Shown in pieces: positions 40,933-48,990 of a stretch of DNA of 64,000 bases. Every line of letters starts with the position of its first letter. The stretch's first letter is position 1. This stretch comes from Pseudomonadota bacterium. GTDB lineage: Bacteria > Pseudomonadota > Gammaproteobacteria > Steroidobacterales > Steroidobacteraceae. The position numbers and the translations under genes were made by a program. The stretch covers positions 34,058 to 98,057 of the forward strand of contig JABBNZ010000005.1 in NCBI GenBank assembly GCA_019352035.1. Reading direction: 5' to 3'. Below the pieces are notes generated by a model, which saw nothing but the letters and a program-made list of their open reading frames with translations, made no database searches and was not told the DNA's origin.

Positions 40933-42690
40933 TCAGGCTGCACCCTCGAGCATCGCGATCGCGCGCTGGCGCGCGCCGAGCTCATCGATGCGGCCCGTGG
41001 CGATGTCGGCGACCAGGCGAGCCTGCTCACGGTAACGGAGGATGTAGAGCGAGGCGCCAAGGTTGCGCGCCGCCTCGGCCAGCGCCGCGCGTACGTCGGG
41101 AGCGAACCGCTCCCCGTCAGGCGGCCTGCAGAGGACTGCGCCGCTCAACGTCTCGCCGACGACCATGGGAAACGCGAAGCTGTCGGGACCGATGGCGCTG
41201 CCGAGCCCGTGCAGATCGACTTCCTGCCGGCGCGCCCGCAGCGAGACGAAGGCCGGATCGTCGACGTCGATGCTCTCGGGCCACCCGGGCCCTCGCGAGG
41301 CGCGCAGCTGGTAACCGGAGAGCGCCCGCTCGTAGACGGCCACACCCGCGCTCTGCGCCTGCAGCCGCTCGACCGCCGTGTCGAGGAGTCGGCTCTGCTG
41401 CTCGATGAAGGCGCATTCGGCCGCGAAGCTCCTGACGCTCGCGATGGCGAGGCGCTGCTTGCGGAAGAAGATCCGCTCCACCCAGTGCTCGAGCCGGCGG
41501 TGCAAGGGACTCAGCGCCACCGCCACCAGGAGCGCGGCGAGCGCCTGCAGCGCCCAGCTCAGCCTGTCACTCACAGCGAGCTCATGCAGGCCCAGCTCGA
41601 ACACCGAGAAAATGCCGAAGAGCAACGCAGTGATCCCCGTATAGACGAGAGCGCGGTTGACGACGAAGGAGATGTCGACGAGACGGGTTCGAACCGCGGC
41701 GTAGAGATACCCGGCGAAGGCCAATGCCCGTGCCGTATAGATGAACTCGTAGAGATTCGGAAAGCGGCTTTGCACCGGCGCCAGCACAACGATCGCAACC
41801 GCACAGACCACCAGATACGCGGTGCTCAAGAGCACCCAGCGGATCCTCAGCCGGTTCTCGTGGGGCGCGCGGCGGTAGCCGGCGAGGAGCATGAGTACCG
41901 GAATCATGATTCCGATGAGGATGGCCGCGGTAATCGTCGATGAGACCACGGCGTTGGGCTCGGACCCGAAATGGATGGCAGCAATCTGACTGGGCAGCGA
42001 AAGTCCCAATCCCGCCGACGCGAGCAATGCCACGAGGACTCTCGCGACAGCCCGTGTCCGAGCCGACAGCCCTGCGCCCGCGAGTCCTTCCGCCATCACG
42101 TACAGCGCCGGGATGACCACCAGAAACTGGCCTTCATAGGGCAACAGGAAGAGCCAGCGGGTCACGCTGGGGTCGGCCAGCGAAGCGCTGACACTCAACA
42201 GTGCGCTTCCCATCAACAGGAAAAGCGACAGGGCGCAAAGACCCCCCGCCACGCGGTCGCGCCCGCGCCACAGGGTCAGCAACGCCAGCACCGTGATGAA
42301 CGGCGTGAGCACGAAGGCGGTCAGCAGGCGTTGCACCCAGTGGTGCGCGAAGGGCTGGGGGGGCCGTGCCGCGATCGAGGCGCGCAGGACTCGGCCCTGG
42401 CGCAATACGGCAATGCCAACGGACGAGCCTGCAGGAACACCCACGCCTGCGAAGACGACTGCCCGAGCCGAACGGGTCATCGCCTGGGGCGCCAGAACAT
42501 CCCCATCGATGAGCGGAGCAGGAAGGGGAATGTTCAGGAGGGGGCGCACCACGTAATGATTCCCTGCCTGCTCCACGTCGATCGGCAAAGTCGCCGCGGA
42601 CCAGATGCCCAGCGCATGCAGCACGATGATGGCGAGTGACGCAGCGGCGAGGGCAGTCAGTGACAGCCGGACTGCGAACTTATCGGCCAT
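40933..42690 (-). CDS. multi-span membrane receptor with GAF-like domain, no kinase
   Basis: The 585-residue protein starts with a membrane anchor. A periplasmic beta segment follows (about 30-120, with VPAGSSVGIAVLRQGRVLRA, PDZ-like), then about eight hydrophobic helices, the amphipathic RLEHWVERIFFRKQR linker found in 7TM sensor kinases, and a GAF-like domain (about 420-560). There is no histidine, HATPase, GGDEF, EAL or phosphatase motif after the GAF domain, so the output is missing or supplied by a partner. It converges on the S9 peptidase gene (4 bases between the stops). An in-frame upstream extension to 42777 is less likely. It could sense a ligand and act by protein contact. Confidence 0.75.
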   Translation of the reverse strand: MADKFAVRLSLTALAAASLAIIVLHALGIWSAATLPIDVEQAGNHYVVRPLLNIPLPAPLIDGDVLAPQAMTRSARAVVFAGVGVPAGSSVGIAVLRQGRVLRASIAARPPQPFAHHWVQRLLTAFVLTPFITVLALLTLWRGRDRVAGGLCALSLFLLMGSALLSVSASLADPSVTRWLFLLPYEGQFLVVIPALYVMAEGLAGAGLSARTRAVARVLVALLASAGLGLSLPSQIAAIHFGSEPNAVVSSTITAAILIGIMIPVLMLLAGYRRAPHENRLRIRWVLLSTAYLVVCAVAIVVLAPVQSRFPNLYEFIYTARALAFAGYLYAAVRTRLVDISFVVNRALVYTGITALLFGIFSVFELGLHELAVSDRLSWALQALAALLVAVALSPLHRRLEHWVERIFFRKQRLAIASVRSFAAECAFIEQQSRLLDTAVERLQAQSAGVAVYERALSGYQLRASRGPGWPESIDVDDPAFVSLRARRQEVDLHGLGSAIGPDSFAFPMVVGETLSGAVLCRPPDGERFAPDVRAALAEAARNLGASLYILRYREQARLVADIATGRIDELGARQRAIAMLEGAA

Positions 42691-42826
42691 TCGACCTCCC
42701 AGGCGGCGCGGTTCAGTCCCGCCGCTCATTATCAACGATCGTACCGAAGAGCGGCGGGGCTTTGGGGAAGCCTCCAAGGCGACCGGATCGCCGCAGATAG
42801 GTCAAAATGGCGGTGGAGGCACCCCC

Positions 42827-43213
42827 ATGACTCGCACGCTCATCAGCTCCGGATCGCCCTTCGAGGCGCAGATCGGCTATAGCCGGGCCGTCGTACAGGG
42901 AGACTGGGTGTTCGTGTCCGGAACGACCGGCTTCGACTATTCCTCCATGACGATTTCCGACCGCCTCGAAGAGCAAACCGAGCAATGCTTCCGTAACATC
43001 GAGGCCGCGCTTCGGCAGGCGGGCGCGACGCTCCGGGACGTGGTCCGGGTGACTTATGTCCTGCCCCGGGGCGAGAACTTTCCGCGGTGCTGGCCGATTC
43101 TGCGCCGGTATCTCGGGGAGGTCAGGCCGGCCGCCATGATGATTTGCGCCGGCCTGGCGGACCCGCGGATGCAGATCGAGATCGAGGTGACGGCCCTGAA
43201 GGGGTCCGGTTAG
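42827..43213 (+). CDS. Rid-family protein lacking the catalytic arginine
   Basis: The 128-residue protein has the RidA trimer fold (GDWVFVSGTTGFD, EEQTEQCFRNIEAALRQAGA, MQIEIEVTALKG). In RidA the enamine/imine deaminase Arg lies in a PARS motif; here the equivalent segment reads RPAAMMICAG, with Ala in that place. It is therefore probably not a classical 2-aminoacrylate deaminase but one of the uncharacterised Rid subgroups. Its last bases overlap the stop of the convergent permease gene by 4 bases, which may limit read-through in both directions. Confidence 0.9.
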   Translation: MTRTLISSGSPFEAQIGYSRAVVQGDWVFVSGTTGFDYSSMTISDRLEEQTEQCFRNIEAALRQAGATLRDVVRVTYVLPRGENFPRCWPILRRYLGEVRPAAMMICAGLADPRMQIEIEVTALKGSG

Positions 43214-44523
43214 CGGCGCTTACGGCGCCTCAGACGGGTGTACATCAAGGCGCAGGCTGCAATGCCGAGGGCCCACAGGAGATACAGCCTCGTCGTGGCC
43301 AGCAGCAGGACGTCAAAGATCAGGGCGAGGACCGCCGCCCGCCGGCCCCAGCTGCCGGGTGCCAGCAGGCGGAGCGCCGCCGCGGTGCCCAGGATGTAAA
43401 CGATGACGAATGCGCCCGTGGTCATGAGCACCAGGGCCTCGACGTGCGCGTGCGCCAGCTCCGTCGCAGCGAGCGTGACGAGGGTGAGTCCCGAGAGTGA
43501 CACGAGGCTCCTGCGGGGTACGCCTCCCGCCTCGCTCCCATGGGCGAACCAGGAGGGCAGCGCCCCGTCTCTGCCGAGGGCGGCGCCGAGCTTCGAGGCG
43601 CCGGCGAGGTACGCATTCATCGTCCCGGCGGTGAGGAGGAGCGCGGCGACGGCGGCCAATATCTTGACCTGCCCTCCGAAGCCGAATGCCAGCAGGAGAG
43701 CGAGCGGAGCGCGAGTTGCCCCGGCGGCGGGTCCAAGGACGAGGACCGTCGCTGCCGCGACGGCGAAGTAGAGGACTCCGACGACGAAGACCGCCACGGC
43801 GGCCGCCTTTGGCATGTCCCGCTCGGGCTGTCGAAACTCCGCGGCCAGGTGCGTGATCGCTTCCCAGCCCGCGAAGCTCCACACGAGCAACCCCGCGGCA
43901 GAGGCCACCGCAAGCCATCCGTGCGGCGCGAATGGATGCAGATTCGCCAACCGGGCATGCGGCAGCGAAGTGCTAACGGCGATCACCAGAAACGTCACCA
44001 GCAGCGCCGCCAGCACCACCTGGACCTTACCCGACAGCGTCACTCCAAAGGCGTTGATCAGGGTGACGCCCAACACGAGGGCAAAAGCCGTGAGCACGAG
44101 AGTCGCCGCTCCGCCGCCGATCGCGGCTTGCACGTAGGCACCCGCAAACATGGCGGCGGCCGGCGCGCCCACGGGCACCGCAAAGAGAAAGCACCAGCCC
44201 ACGACCGCGGCGGGATACGGTCCGAAGGCGAGCTTCACGCACGTGGCCACTCCCCCGGCGTCGGGATACCGCGCGCCGAGCGCGGAGAACGTCGCCGCGA
44301 GAGGTATGGAGAGGCCGATGAGGGCGAGCCAGGCGAGGAGCGAGGCCGGGCCCGCGGTGCTGGCCGCAAGAGCGGGAAGCGCAATGACCCCCGTGCCGAG
44401 AACCGCACCGATGTAGAGCGCCGTCCCCTGCACCCAGGTCAGGCCGGCGGCGGCACGCGGCGGGTGAGCGGTCCCCGGAAGGCCGCCCGAGGTGTCGGCC
44501 GGATCGTCGCTTTGCAGAGGCAT
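43210..44523 (-). CDS. APC-superfamily amino acid permease
   Basis: The 437-residue integral membrane protein has about 12 predicted spans and the family start motif YIGAVLGTGVIALPALAAS (the GxG(I/V) helix-1 break that binds the amino-acid backbone). SFAGWEAITHLAAEFRQPERDMPKA, the conserved loop 5 region, is also clear. It resembles YjeH-type exporters or importers; direction and substrate are unknown. It ends with a short Arg/Lys tail. Upstream on the same strand is the rhodanese gene, 35 bases away, possibly cotranscribed. Confidence 0.88.
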   Translation of the reverse strand: MPLQSDDPADTSGGLPGTAHPPRAAAGLTWVQGTALYIGAVLGTGVIALPALAASTAGPASLLAWLALIGLSIPLAATFSALGARYPDAGGVATCVKLAFGPYPAAVVGWCFLFAVPVGAPAAAMFAGAYVQAAIGGGAATLVLTAFALVLGVTLINAFGVTLSGKVQVVLAALLVTFLVIAVSTSLPHARLANLHPFAPHGWLAVASAAGLLVWSFAGWEAITHLAAEFRQPERDMPKAAAVAVFVVGVLYFAVAAATVLVLGPAAGATRAPLALLLAFGFGGQVKILAAVAALLLTAGTMNAYLAGASKLGAALGRDGALPSWFAHGSEAGGVPRRSLVSLSGLTLVTLAATELAHAHVEALVLMTTGAFVIVYILGTAAALRLLAPGSWGRRAAVLALIFDVLLLATTRLYLLWALGIAACALMYTRLRRRKRR

Positions 44524-44558
44524 CAGGGCGGAAGGTCAGCCGCAGTGGTGGCAGGATT

Positions 44559-44969
44559 TCATCGGGCGGAGTCATCGCCCGCAAGGAGCGGGAATCCTTC
44601 GTCCCGCCAGCCCGTGATGCCGCCGATCATGATCTTCACCGGGCACCCCAAGGCGCTCAGCCGAACGGCCGCCCGCGCCGCGCCATTGCAATGGGGCCCC
44701 GCGCAATAGACGACGAACAGCGTGTCCGCCGGCCAGTCCGCCATTCGTGCCGCCGTGATCTTCCCATGGGGCAGTGCGACCGCGCCGGCGATATAGCCTC
44801 GCCTGAAGTGCTCAGGGCTGCGCACGTCGAGAAGAACGAACGCCGGGCGCCCCGAAGAAAGCGCGTCGTGGACATCCCAGCAATCGGTCTCGAACCTGAA
44901 GAGCCGCTCGAAATGCGCCAGTGCATCGCCGCTCGGCGCGGCGGCGACGGAAGTGACGTTGTTTCCCAC
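44559..44969 (-). CDS. single-domain rhodanese
   Basis: A 136-residue rhodanese-like protein with FVLLDVRSPEHFRRGYIAGAVALP and the active-site loop VYCAGPHCNGAARAA, with Cys in CAGPHC. It likely carries sulfane sulfur or acts in arsenate/thiosulfate chemistry in the cytoplasm. It starts at a GTG at 44969, supported by GGAGG eight bases upstream. Longer frames to 45092 have no ribosome site and no homology. It is upstream of, and codirectional with, the permease gene. Confidence 0.88.
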   Translation of the reverse strand: MGNNVTSVAAAPSGDALAHFERLFRFETDCWDVHDALSSGRPAFVLLDVRSPEHFRRGYIAGAVALPHGKITAARMADWPADTLFVVYCAGPHCNGAARAAVRLSALGCPVKIMIGGITGWRDEGFPLLAGDDSAR

Positions 44970-45102
44970 GGAACACCCTCCGGAATATCGGTGCAGCTTC
45001 TCGCGGCATGCCACGGATGACAATCGGCAAAGATGCCATATATCATCGAATTCATGCCAACCGCGCACCGCCCCCGCCCCGGGCGGCGGCACGGATGTCA
45101 GC

Positions 45103-45234
45103 GTGCGCTATACGCTGACGGGGCTCGGTGCTAAGGGACAGGCCTTCGTAGCGGAGTTTCTGCAGCCGCAGCAGTACGGCCGGATGATCGAGGAATGGCG
45201 CGAGTTGATCAGCGCGGCGCTCGAGGCGGGCTGA
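45103..45234 (+). CDS. possible 43-residue protein
   Basis: The frame starts at a GTG and reads VRYTLTGLGAKGQAFVAE, then FLQPQQYGRMIEEWRELI, ending at TGA. Its composition is protein-like (balanced charged and hydrophobic residues, a plausible helix), but no ribosome site is convincing and no homologue is known to me. It converges on the DUF1615 gene, leaving 6 bases. Confidence 0.3.
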   Translation: MRYTLTGLGAKGQAFVAEFLQPQQYGRMIEEWRELISAALEAG

Positions 45235-45240
45235 GGGACC

Positions 45241-46365
45241 TTATGGCGGGTCCTTGCGCAGGCAGTATTCGAACCGCTCGTTCACCCGCCGCGCATACCA
45301 GGCCGTCGTGAGCGGCCGCACGATCTTGGGACCTGTCAGGCGGATCCGCGGCAAGGCGGCACGCGGCAGCGCCCGCCCGCTCTTGCGATCCGCCAGCATG
45401 AACACCCGGCGGTAGAGCTTCGTTCGCTGGAAGCTCTCCGAAGTCCCCTTCTCGAGCGCCGCATGGATGCTGTCATTGCTGAGATGCAGCCTGCGCGCGA
45501 TACCGAACAGCAGCCGCTCCGTGGTACCAGCGTGTTTGGCGTCCGGGTCGCCCGGAAGCAACGCCCCGTCGGCTCTCAGCGGTTTGCCGGCAAGCACGCT
45601 CGCCGCACGCTGGAACGCGGCATTGCGGCTGGCGTACTGGCCTGCGTTGTAGTCGGCGAAGCGGTAGAGGAACCGGTCGTAGGGGGCCTGATAATCAAGC
45701 AGGTGCGCGATGCCGAAGTAGATGCTGGCCCGGCGATTGAACAGCTCATCCCGCAGGCTGAGCTGCGGATCGCGGTACGGATAGGGCCTGATCGACTCGA
45801 ACCGCTCAGCGAACCCTACGCTGACCTGCATGGGGCCGCGGGTACGGATGGGGTTCCAGCTGGCGAACAGTCGCTTCCCGAGCGGTATTCGGCCGACGAA
45901 GTCTTCATAGATGTCGCTCAGCTGCCTCTCGGTTCTCGCGGCCTCGAGGCGCGCGCTGTAACTGCGTCCGTTGGAGGATTTCAGGTCGAGCGCCGCGCGC
46001 ACCAGGATCAGCGGCACGTGGATACGCGAGGCCCGGCGGTCGATCGTGTGAAGAGCGATCCTGCCGAGACCGGGGATGACGGGCTCGACCTGGAACCCGG
46101 ACTCCTGCTCGAGCACCGCCACCACCGCACAGACGTTCTCACGCGCGGGCGGCACGCCAAGCTTGATGAATCCGGCCGCGATGTCGGCACTCCAGCCGGC
46201 GCGATCGCTGATGCCGTTCGGCAAGGCTCTGTTGATGACGGCCCGGACTTCCACTGAATTGGGCACGTGGCGAGCAAGCTTTGGACCCGCGCAACCCGCG
46301 AGCAGCAGCATCGACAGGAGGGCTGCCTGGCGCCACCACCCTGAATACCGTAGCGATCGGCTCAT
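45241..46365 (-). CDS. DUF1615 family lipoprotein
   Basis: The 374-residue lipoprotein has a signal peptide with lipobox LAGC (Cys near 25). A helical domain follows, with GWSADIAAGFIKLGVPPARENVC, VLEQESGFQ, the region IRTRGPMQVSVGFAE and FADYNAGQYASRNAAFQ. The VLEQESGF and GPMQVS segments resemble lysozyme-like/lytic-transglycosylase catalytic motifs, and the family is annotated DUF1615. A peptidoglycan role at the outer membrane is plausible, not proven. ATG 46365 is chosen because the signal peptide starts there; a further upstream frame is open. Confidence 0.82.
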   Translation of the reverse strand: MSRSLRYSGWWRQAALLSMLLLAGCAGPKLARHVPNSVEVRAVINRALPNGISDRAGWSADIAAGFIKLGVPPARENVCAVVAVLEQESGFQVEPVIPGLGRIALHTIDRRASRIHVPLILVRAALDLKSSNGRSYSARLEAARTERQLSDIYEDFVGRIPLGKRLFASWNPIRTRGPMQVSVGFAERFESIRPYPYRDPQLSLRDELFNRRASIYFGIAHLLDYQAPYDRFLYRFADYNAGQYASRNAAFQRAASVLAGKPLRADGALLPGDPDAKHAGTTERLLFGIARRLHLSNDSIHAALEKGTSESFQRTKLYRRVFMLADRKSGRALPRAALPRIRLTGPKIVRPLTTAWYARRVNERFEYCLRKDPP

Positions 46366-46568
46366 GGCCCCAACGCCCGGTGGCACGATGCAGGGATACG
46401 GCTGCGACAACTCAAGAGATCGGTATTGGATCGCGGCGTGGCGAAGGCAGCATCATCGACCAGGGTTCCGGCAGATCGCCGGGGTGGTGTGCCCGAAGGC
46501 GCAGACATGGCGTCTCGAGGATCGGCACCCGAGGTGCGTGGCCGGGGCTCATGCGTGCAGCGGGTCGC

Positions 46569-46928
46569 TCAATGGTCGGCCAGACTGACCGGCGCGCCAT
46601 GAGGGGCCCGGCGAAAGGCCTCCTCCCAGGCGTGCTTGCGATCGCTGAGCTCGTCCTGCCCGATCGCGCCCTTGCCGAGGAGCAGTAATTGCAGTGCCGC
46701 CAGCCAACAGTCGAAGTAGCCCACATGGGGGGCCCGTTGCAGCTCACAGCCGAGCGCGTGGGTCCACTCCGGCCAGGTGAAGCAACCCTGCCGGGAAGCC
46801 AGCACCGCCATCGCGAAGGCGCGGGCCTGCCAGGGCTCGGCGAAAGAGGGCTCGGGGCGCACGGGACCGGGCCGGTCGGCCGGCGAGCCGCGGGGCGCCG
46901 GGGCCTCTGGTGTTGCCTCATGCGGCAT
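46569..46928 (-). CDS. nitrile hydratase accessory protein
   Basis: The 119-residue protein matches the small activator or P14K-type accessory proteins of cobalt nitrile hydratases. After a Pro/Glu-rich leader it carries FAEPWQARAFAMAVLASRQG, CFTWPEWTHALG and YFDCWLAALQLLL, all homologous to the N-terminal beta-subunit fold. Such proteins insert cobalt and oxidise the active-site cysteines of the alpha subunit by swapping subunits. Its start overlaps the end of the beta-subunit gene by 11 bases, so translation is coupled. Confidence 0.85.
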   Translation of the reverse strand: MPHEATPEAPAPRGSPADRPGPVRPEPSFAEPWQARAFAMAVLASRQGCFTWPEWTHALGCELQRAPHVGYFDCWLAALQLLLLGKGAIGQDELSDRKHAWEEAFRRAPHGAPVSLADH

Positions 46929-47595
46929 CGAGATAGCTCTCCCACAAATCCACGTAGACGGCATCCCCGGAGGTGAAGTCCTCGCCCCACAGCTCTTGCG
47001 CCTCGAAGCGCACGCAGTACACGTGCTGCGGGCACTCACCCTGAAAATGCGCGTTGGTGTCGGGAAAGACGAAGAGTCCGTGCGCTCGGTCGATGACTCC
47101 GGACTTACCGCGCACATAACGCGGAAGCCGCGTATGCCCGAGAGGATTGAGGTTGCGGGCGCGCACACGCTGACCCTGCTCGAAACGCGCAGGAACGCTC
47201 GATGCCCGGGCGGCCGGGGCGCCGCGGGCGATGAAGGCCTGCACGTCCGCAGCGCGGAGCGCGGGCTTCGCCGGCACCTGCGGTGCAAGAGCCGTCCCCG
47301 GTGCCCGGGCCTTCCCCGTCGCGAGCTCCTCGGCGCTGATGAATCCGTGGCGGAGCAACAGCTCCGACAGGCCGGCGAGCCACCGCTCGTAGTAACTGAT
47401 CCGCAGGTACTCAGCGCCTGAAATCAACTCGCGCTGGTAGCGGGAGGCGTCGATGTTCCAGCGGCCGAAGGCGCCCATGGCTCGCACCAGCGCAAAGGCA
47501 CGCGCTTCCCAGCGATGATGAAACACCGGCTCGTCGCGCTCCGGCCCGATGGGCCCCATGCCGTGCATTCCGCCCATGTCGTGGACGCCGTTCAC
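46918..47595 (-). CDS. nthB: nitrile hydratase beta subunit
   Basis: The 225-residue subunit begins [14 protein letters not shown], the usual start of NHase beta chains, at a GTG that overlaps the alpha-subunit stop (GTGA). Further family features are [35 protein letters not shown] and the C-terminal SH3-like barrel with [37 protein letters not shown] and [13 protein letters not shown]. It forms the alpha-beta dimer that hydrates nitriles to amides in the cytoplasm. Confidence 0.93.
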   Translation of the reverse strand: MNGVHDMGGMHGMGPIGPERDEPVFHHRWEARAFALVRAMGAFGRWNIDASRYQRELISGAEYLRISYYERWLAGLSELLLRHGFISAEELATGKARAPGTALAPQVPAKPALRAADVQAFIARGAPAARASSVPARFEQGQRVRARNLNPLGHTRLPRYVRGKSGVIDRAHGLFVFPDTNAHFQGECPQHVYCVRFEAQELWGEDFTSGDAVYVDLWESYLDAA

Positions 47596-48215
47596 GCGAC
47601 CTCTCCTGCCAGCGGTGGCGCGACCTGCCCGACGCCGATCATGGCATCGCGAGTGACGAGCGAAGCCAGCTGCTCCTCGGACATGTCGTCGGTCCCCTCC
47701 GGCTGCTCGGGCAGCACGAGATAGCGCAGCTCCGCGGTGCTGTCCCAGACGCGGACCTGCGTTTCGGCAGGCAACTCGAGCCCGAATTCCCGCAGCACTC
47801 CGCGCGGGTCGATGACGGCGCGCGAGCGGTACGCCGCCGACTTGTACCAGACCGGCGGCAAGCCCAGCAGAGGATAGGGATAGCAGGAGCACAGCGTACA
47901 GACCACGAGGTTATGGACCATCGGGGTGTTCTCCACCGCCATCATGTGCTCGCCCTGAAGGCCGCCGAATCCCAGCTCTGCGATCGCGGCCGTGGCATCG
48001 GTGAGCAGGCGCGCCTTGTAGGCCGGATCCTTCCAGGCCCGGGCGACCACGCGGGCACCGTTATGCGGACCGATCCTGTGCTCGTAAGCATCGACCAGGG
48101 CGTCCAGCGCCTCCGGGTCGACGAGGCCCTTCTCCACGAGAAGCGATTCGAGGGCCATGACGCGCAGTGCGGGATCGGACGGCATCCGATGCTCGCTGTG
48201 GTCGTGTCGAGGCAT
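47592..48215 (-). CDS. nthA: nitrile hydratase alpha subunit, cobalt type
   Basis: The 207-residue catalytic subunit carries the metal-binding claw VCTLCSC: Cys106, Thr107, Leu108, Cys109, Ser110, Cys111. Thr at the second position marks the cobalt-dependent class (iron enzymes have Ser). The [18 protein letters not shown] segment is also conserved. The start ATG 48215 is followed by a His-rich leader. The order alpha, beta, accessory with overlapping ends is that of a single operon. No amidase or regulator is adjacent, although an exported amidase lies at 35820. Confidence 0.94.
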   Translation of the reverse strand: MPRHDHSEHRMPSDPALRVMALESLLVEKGLVDPEALDALVDAYEHRIGPHNGARVVARAWKDPAYKARLLTDATAAIAELGFGGLQGEHMMAVENTPMVHNLVVCTLCSCYPYPLLGLPPVWYKSAAYRSRAVIDPRGVLREFGLELPAETQVRVWDSTAELRYLVLPEQPEGTDDMSEEQLASLVTRDAMIGVGQVAPPLAGEVA

Positions 48216-48334
48216 TTTTTTTGTCACCAAGACCTCGTAGTTGATTGCCGCACAAACACCGTCTGCCCTCACGTCCTAATCGACGTCACGGACCGACGTC
48301 TATCACGTGTAGTGAATCATACATCGATCAATCT

Positions 48335-48384
<50 letters not shown>

Positions 48385-48488
48385 AGAATGATGGGAATTT
48401 ACTCAATTTCACCAGCTTCACAATGACCGGGTCTGATGTTGAGATATTCCCACGGCACCCGATGCTGTAAAATGACCCGGAGATTTCG

Positions 48489-48932
48489 ATGGCGGCGGTG
48501 TCAATGGCGGAGATTCCGGAAGTTCGGCTGACCCGGCTCGAGTTGGATGTCGCGCACATCAAATCCGACGTTGCCGACCTCAAGAGCGACGTGCGCGAGA
48601 TTCGAAAGGAGCTCGGTGAGCTACGCGGCGACACACACAGGGATCTGGAGACATTCCGCGGCGAGACGCGCAGGGACCTGGACACATTCCGCAGCGAAAC
48701 GCGCAAGGATCTGGACACATTCCGCAGCGAGACGCGTAAGAAAATCGAGGGACTCCGAAATGAGATGCACACGGAATTCATGGAGATGCGCAGGGAATTC
48801 GGCGGGATGCACAAGGAGTTGGAAGCGATCGGTAAGGCAATCATCCGAGGCGACCTGATGAATCGCATCTGGATGCTGCTTCTTTGCGCGGCAATGCTGG
48901 GCATAATGGCTCGCGGGCTGCACTGGCTCTAG
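48489..48932 (+). CDS. small coiled-coil membrane protein with tandem repeats
   Basis: The 147-residue protein has a short N-terminus and a long charged coiled coil (about 13-120) that contains three 11-residue repeats of the form DLDTFRSETRK. A C-terminal membrane span follows (about 122-141, WMLLLCAAMLGIMARGLHWL). The coil has hendecad rather than heptad periodicity. It resembles DUF1640-like/BdrA-type coiled-coil anchors but has no clear orthologue that I know. An upstream start at ATG 48489 or ATG 48504 is possible. Nothing follows on the plus strand until the convergent EF-G-like gene. Confidence 0.72.
   Translation: MAAVSMAEIPEVRLTRLELDVAHIKSDVADLKSDVREIRKELGELRGDTHRDLETFRGETRRDLDTFRSETRKDLDTFRSETRKKIEGLRNEMHTEFMEMRREFGGMHKELEAIGKAIIRGDLMNRIWMLLLCAAMLGIMARGLHWL
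48642..48740 (+). repeat. 33-bp tandem repeat, three copies, within the coiled-coil gene
   Basis: Copies begin at 48642, 48675 and 48708. The unit starts GA(T/C)CTGGA(G/C)ACATTCCGC and encodes 11 residues. Copies 2 and 3 are nearly identical in DNA, suggesting recent duplication by slippage; the frame is kept since 33 is divisible by 3. Confidence 0.9.
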
Positions 48933-48990
48933 CACGGCATCGGCGAAGGCCGGTAGATCCCGTCCGAGCCATCGCCAGAACCGGACTAGC

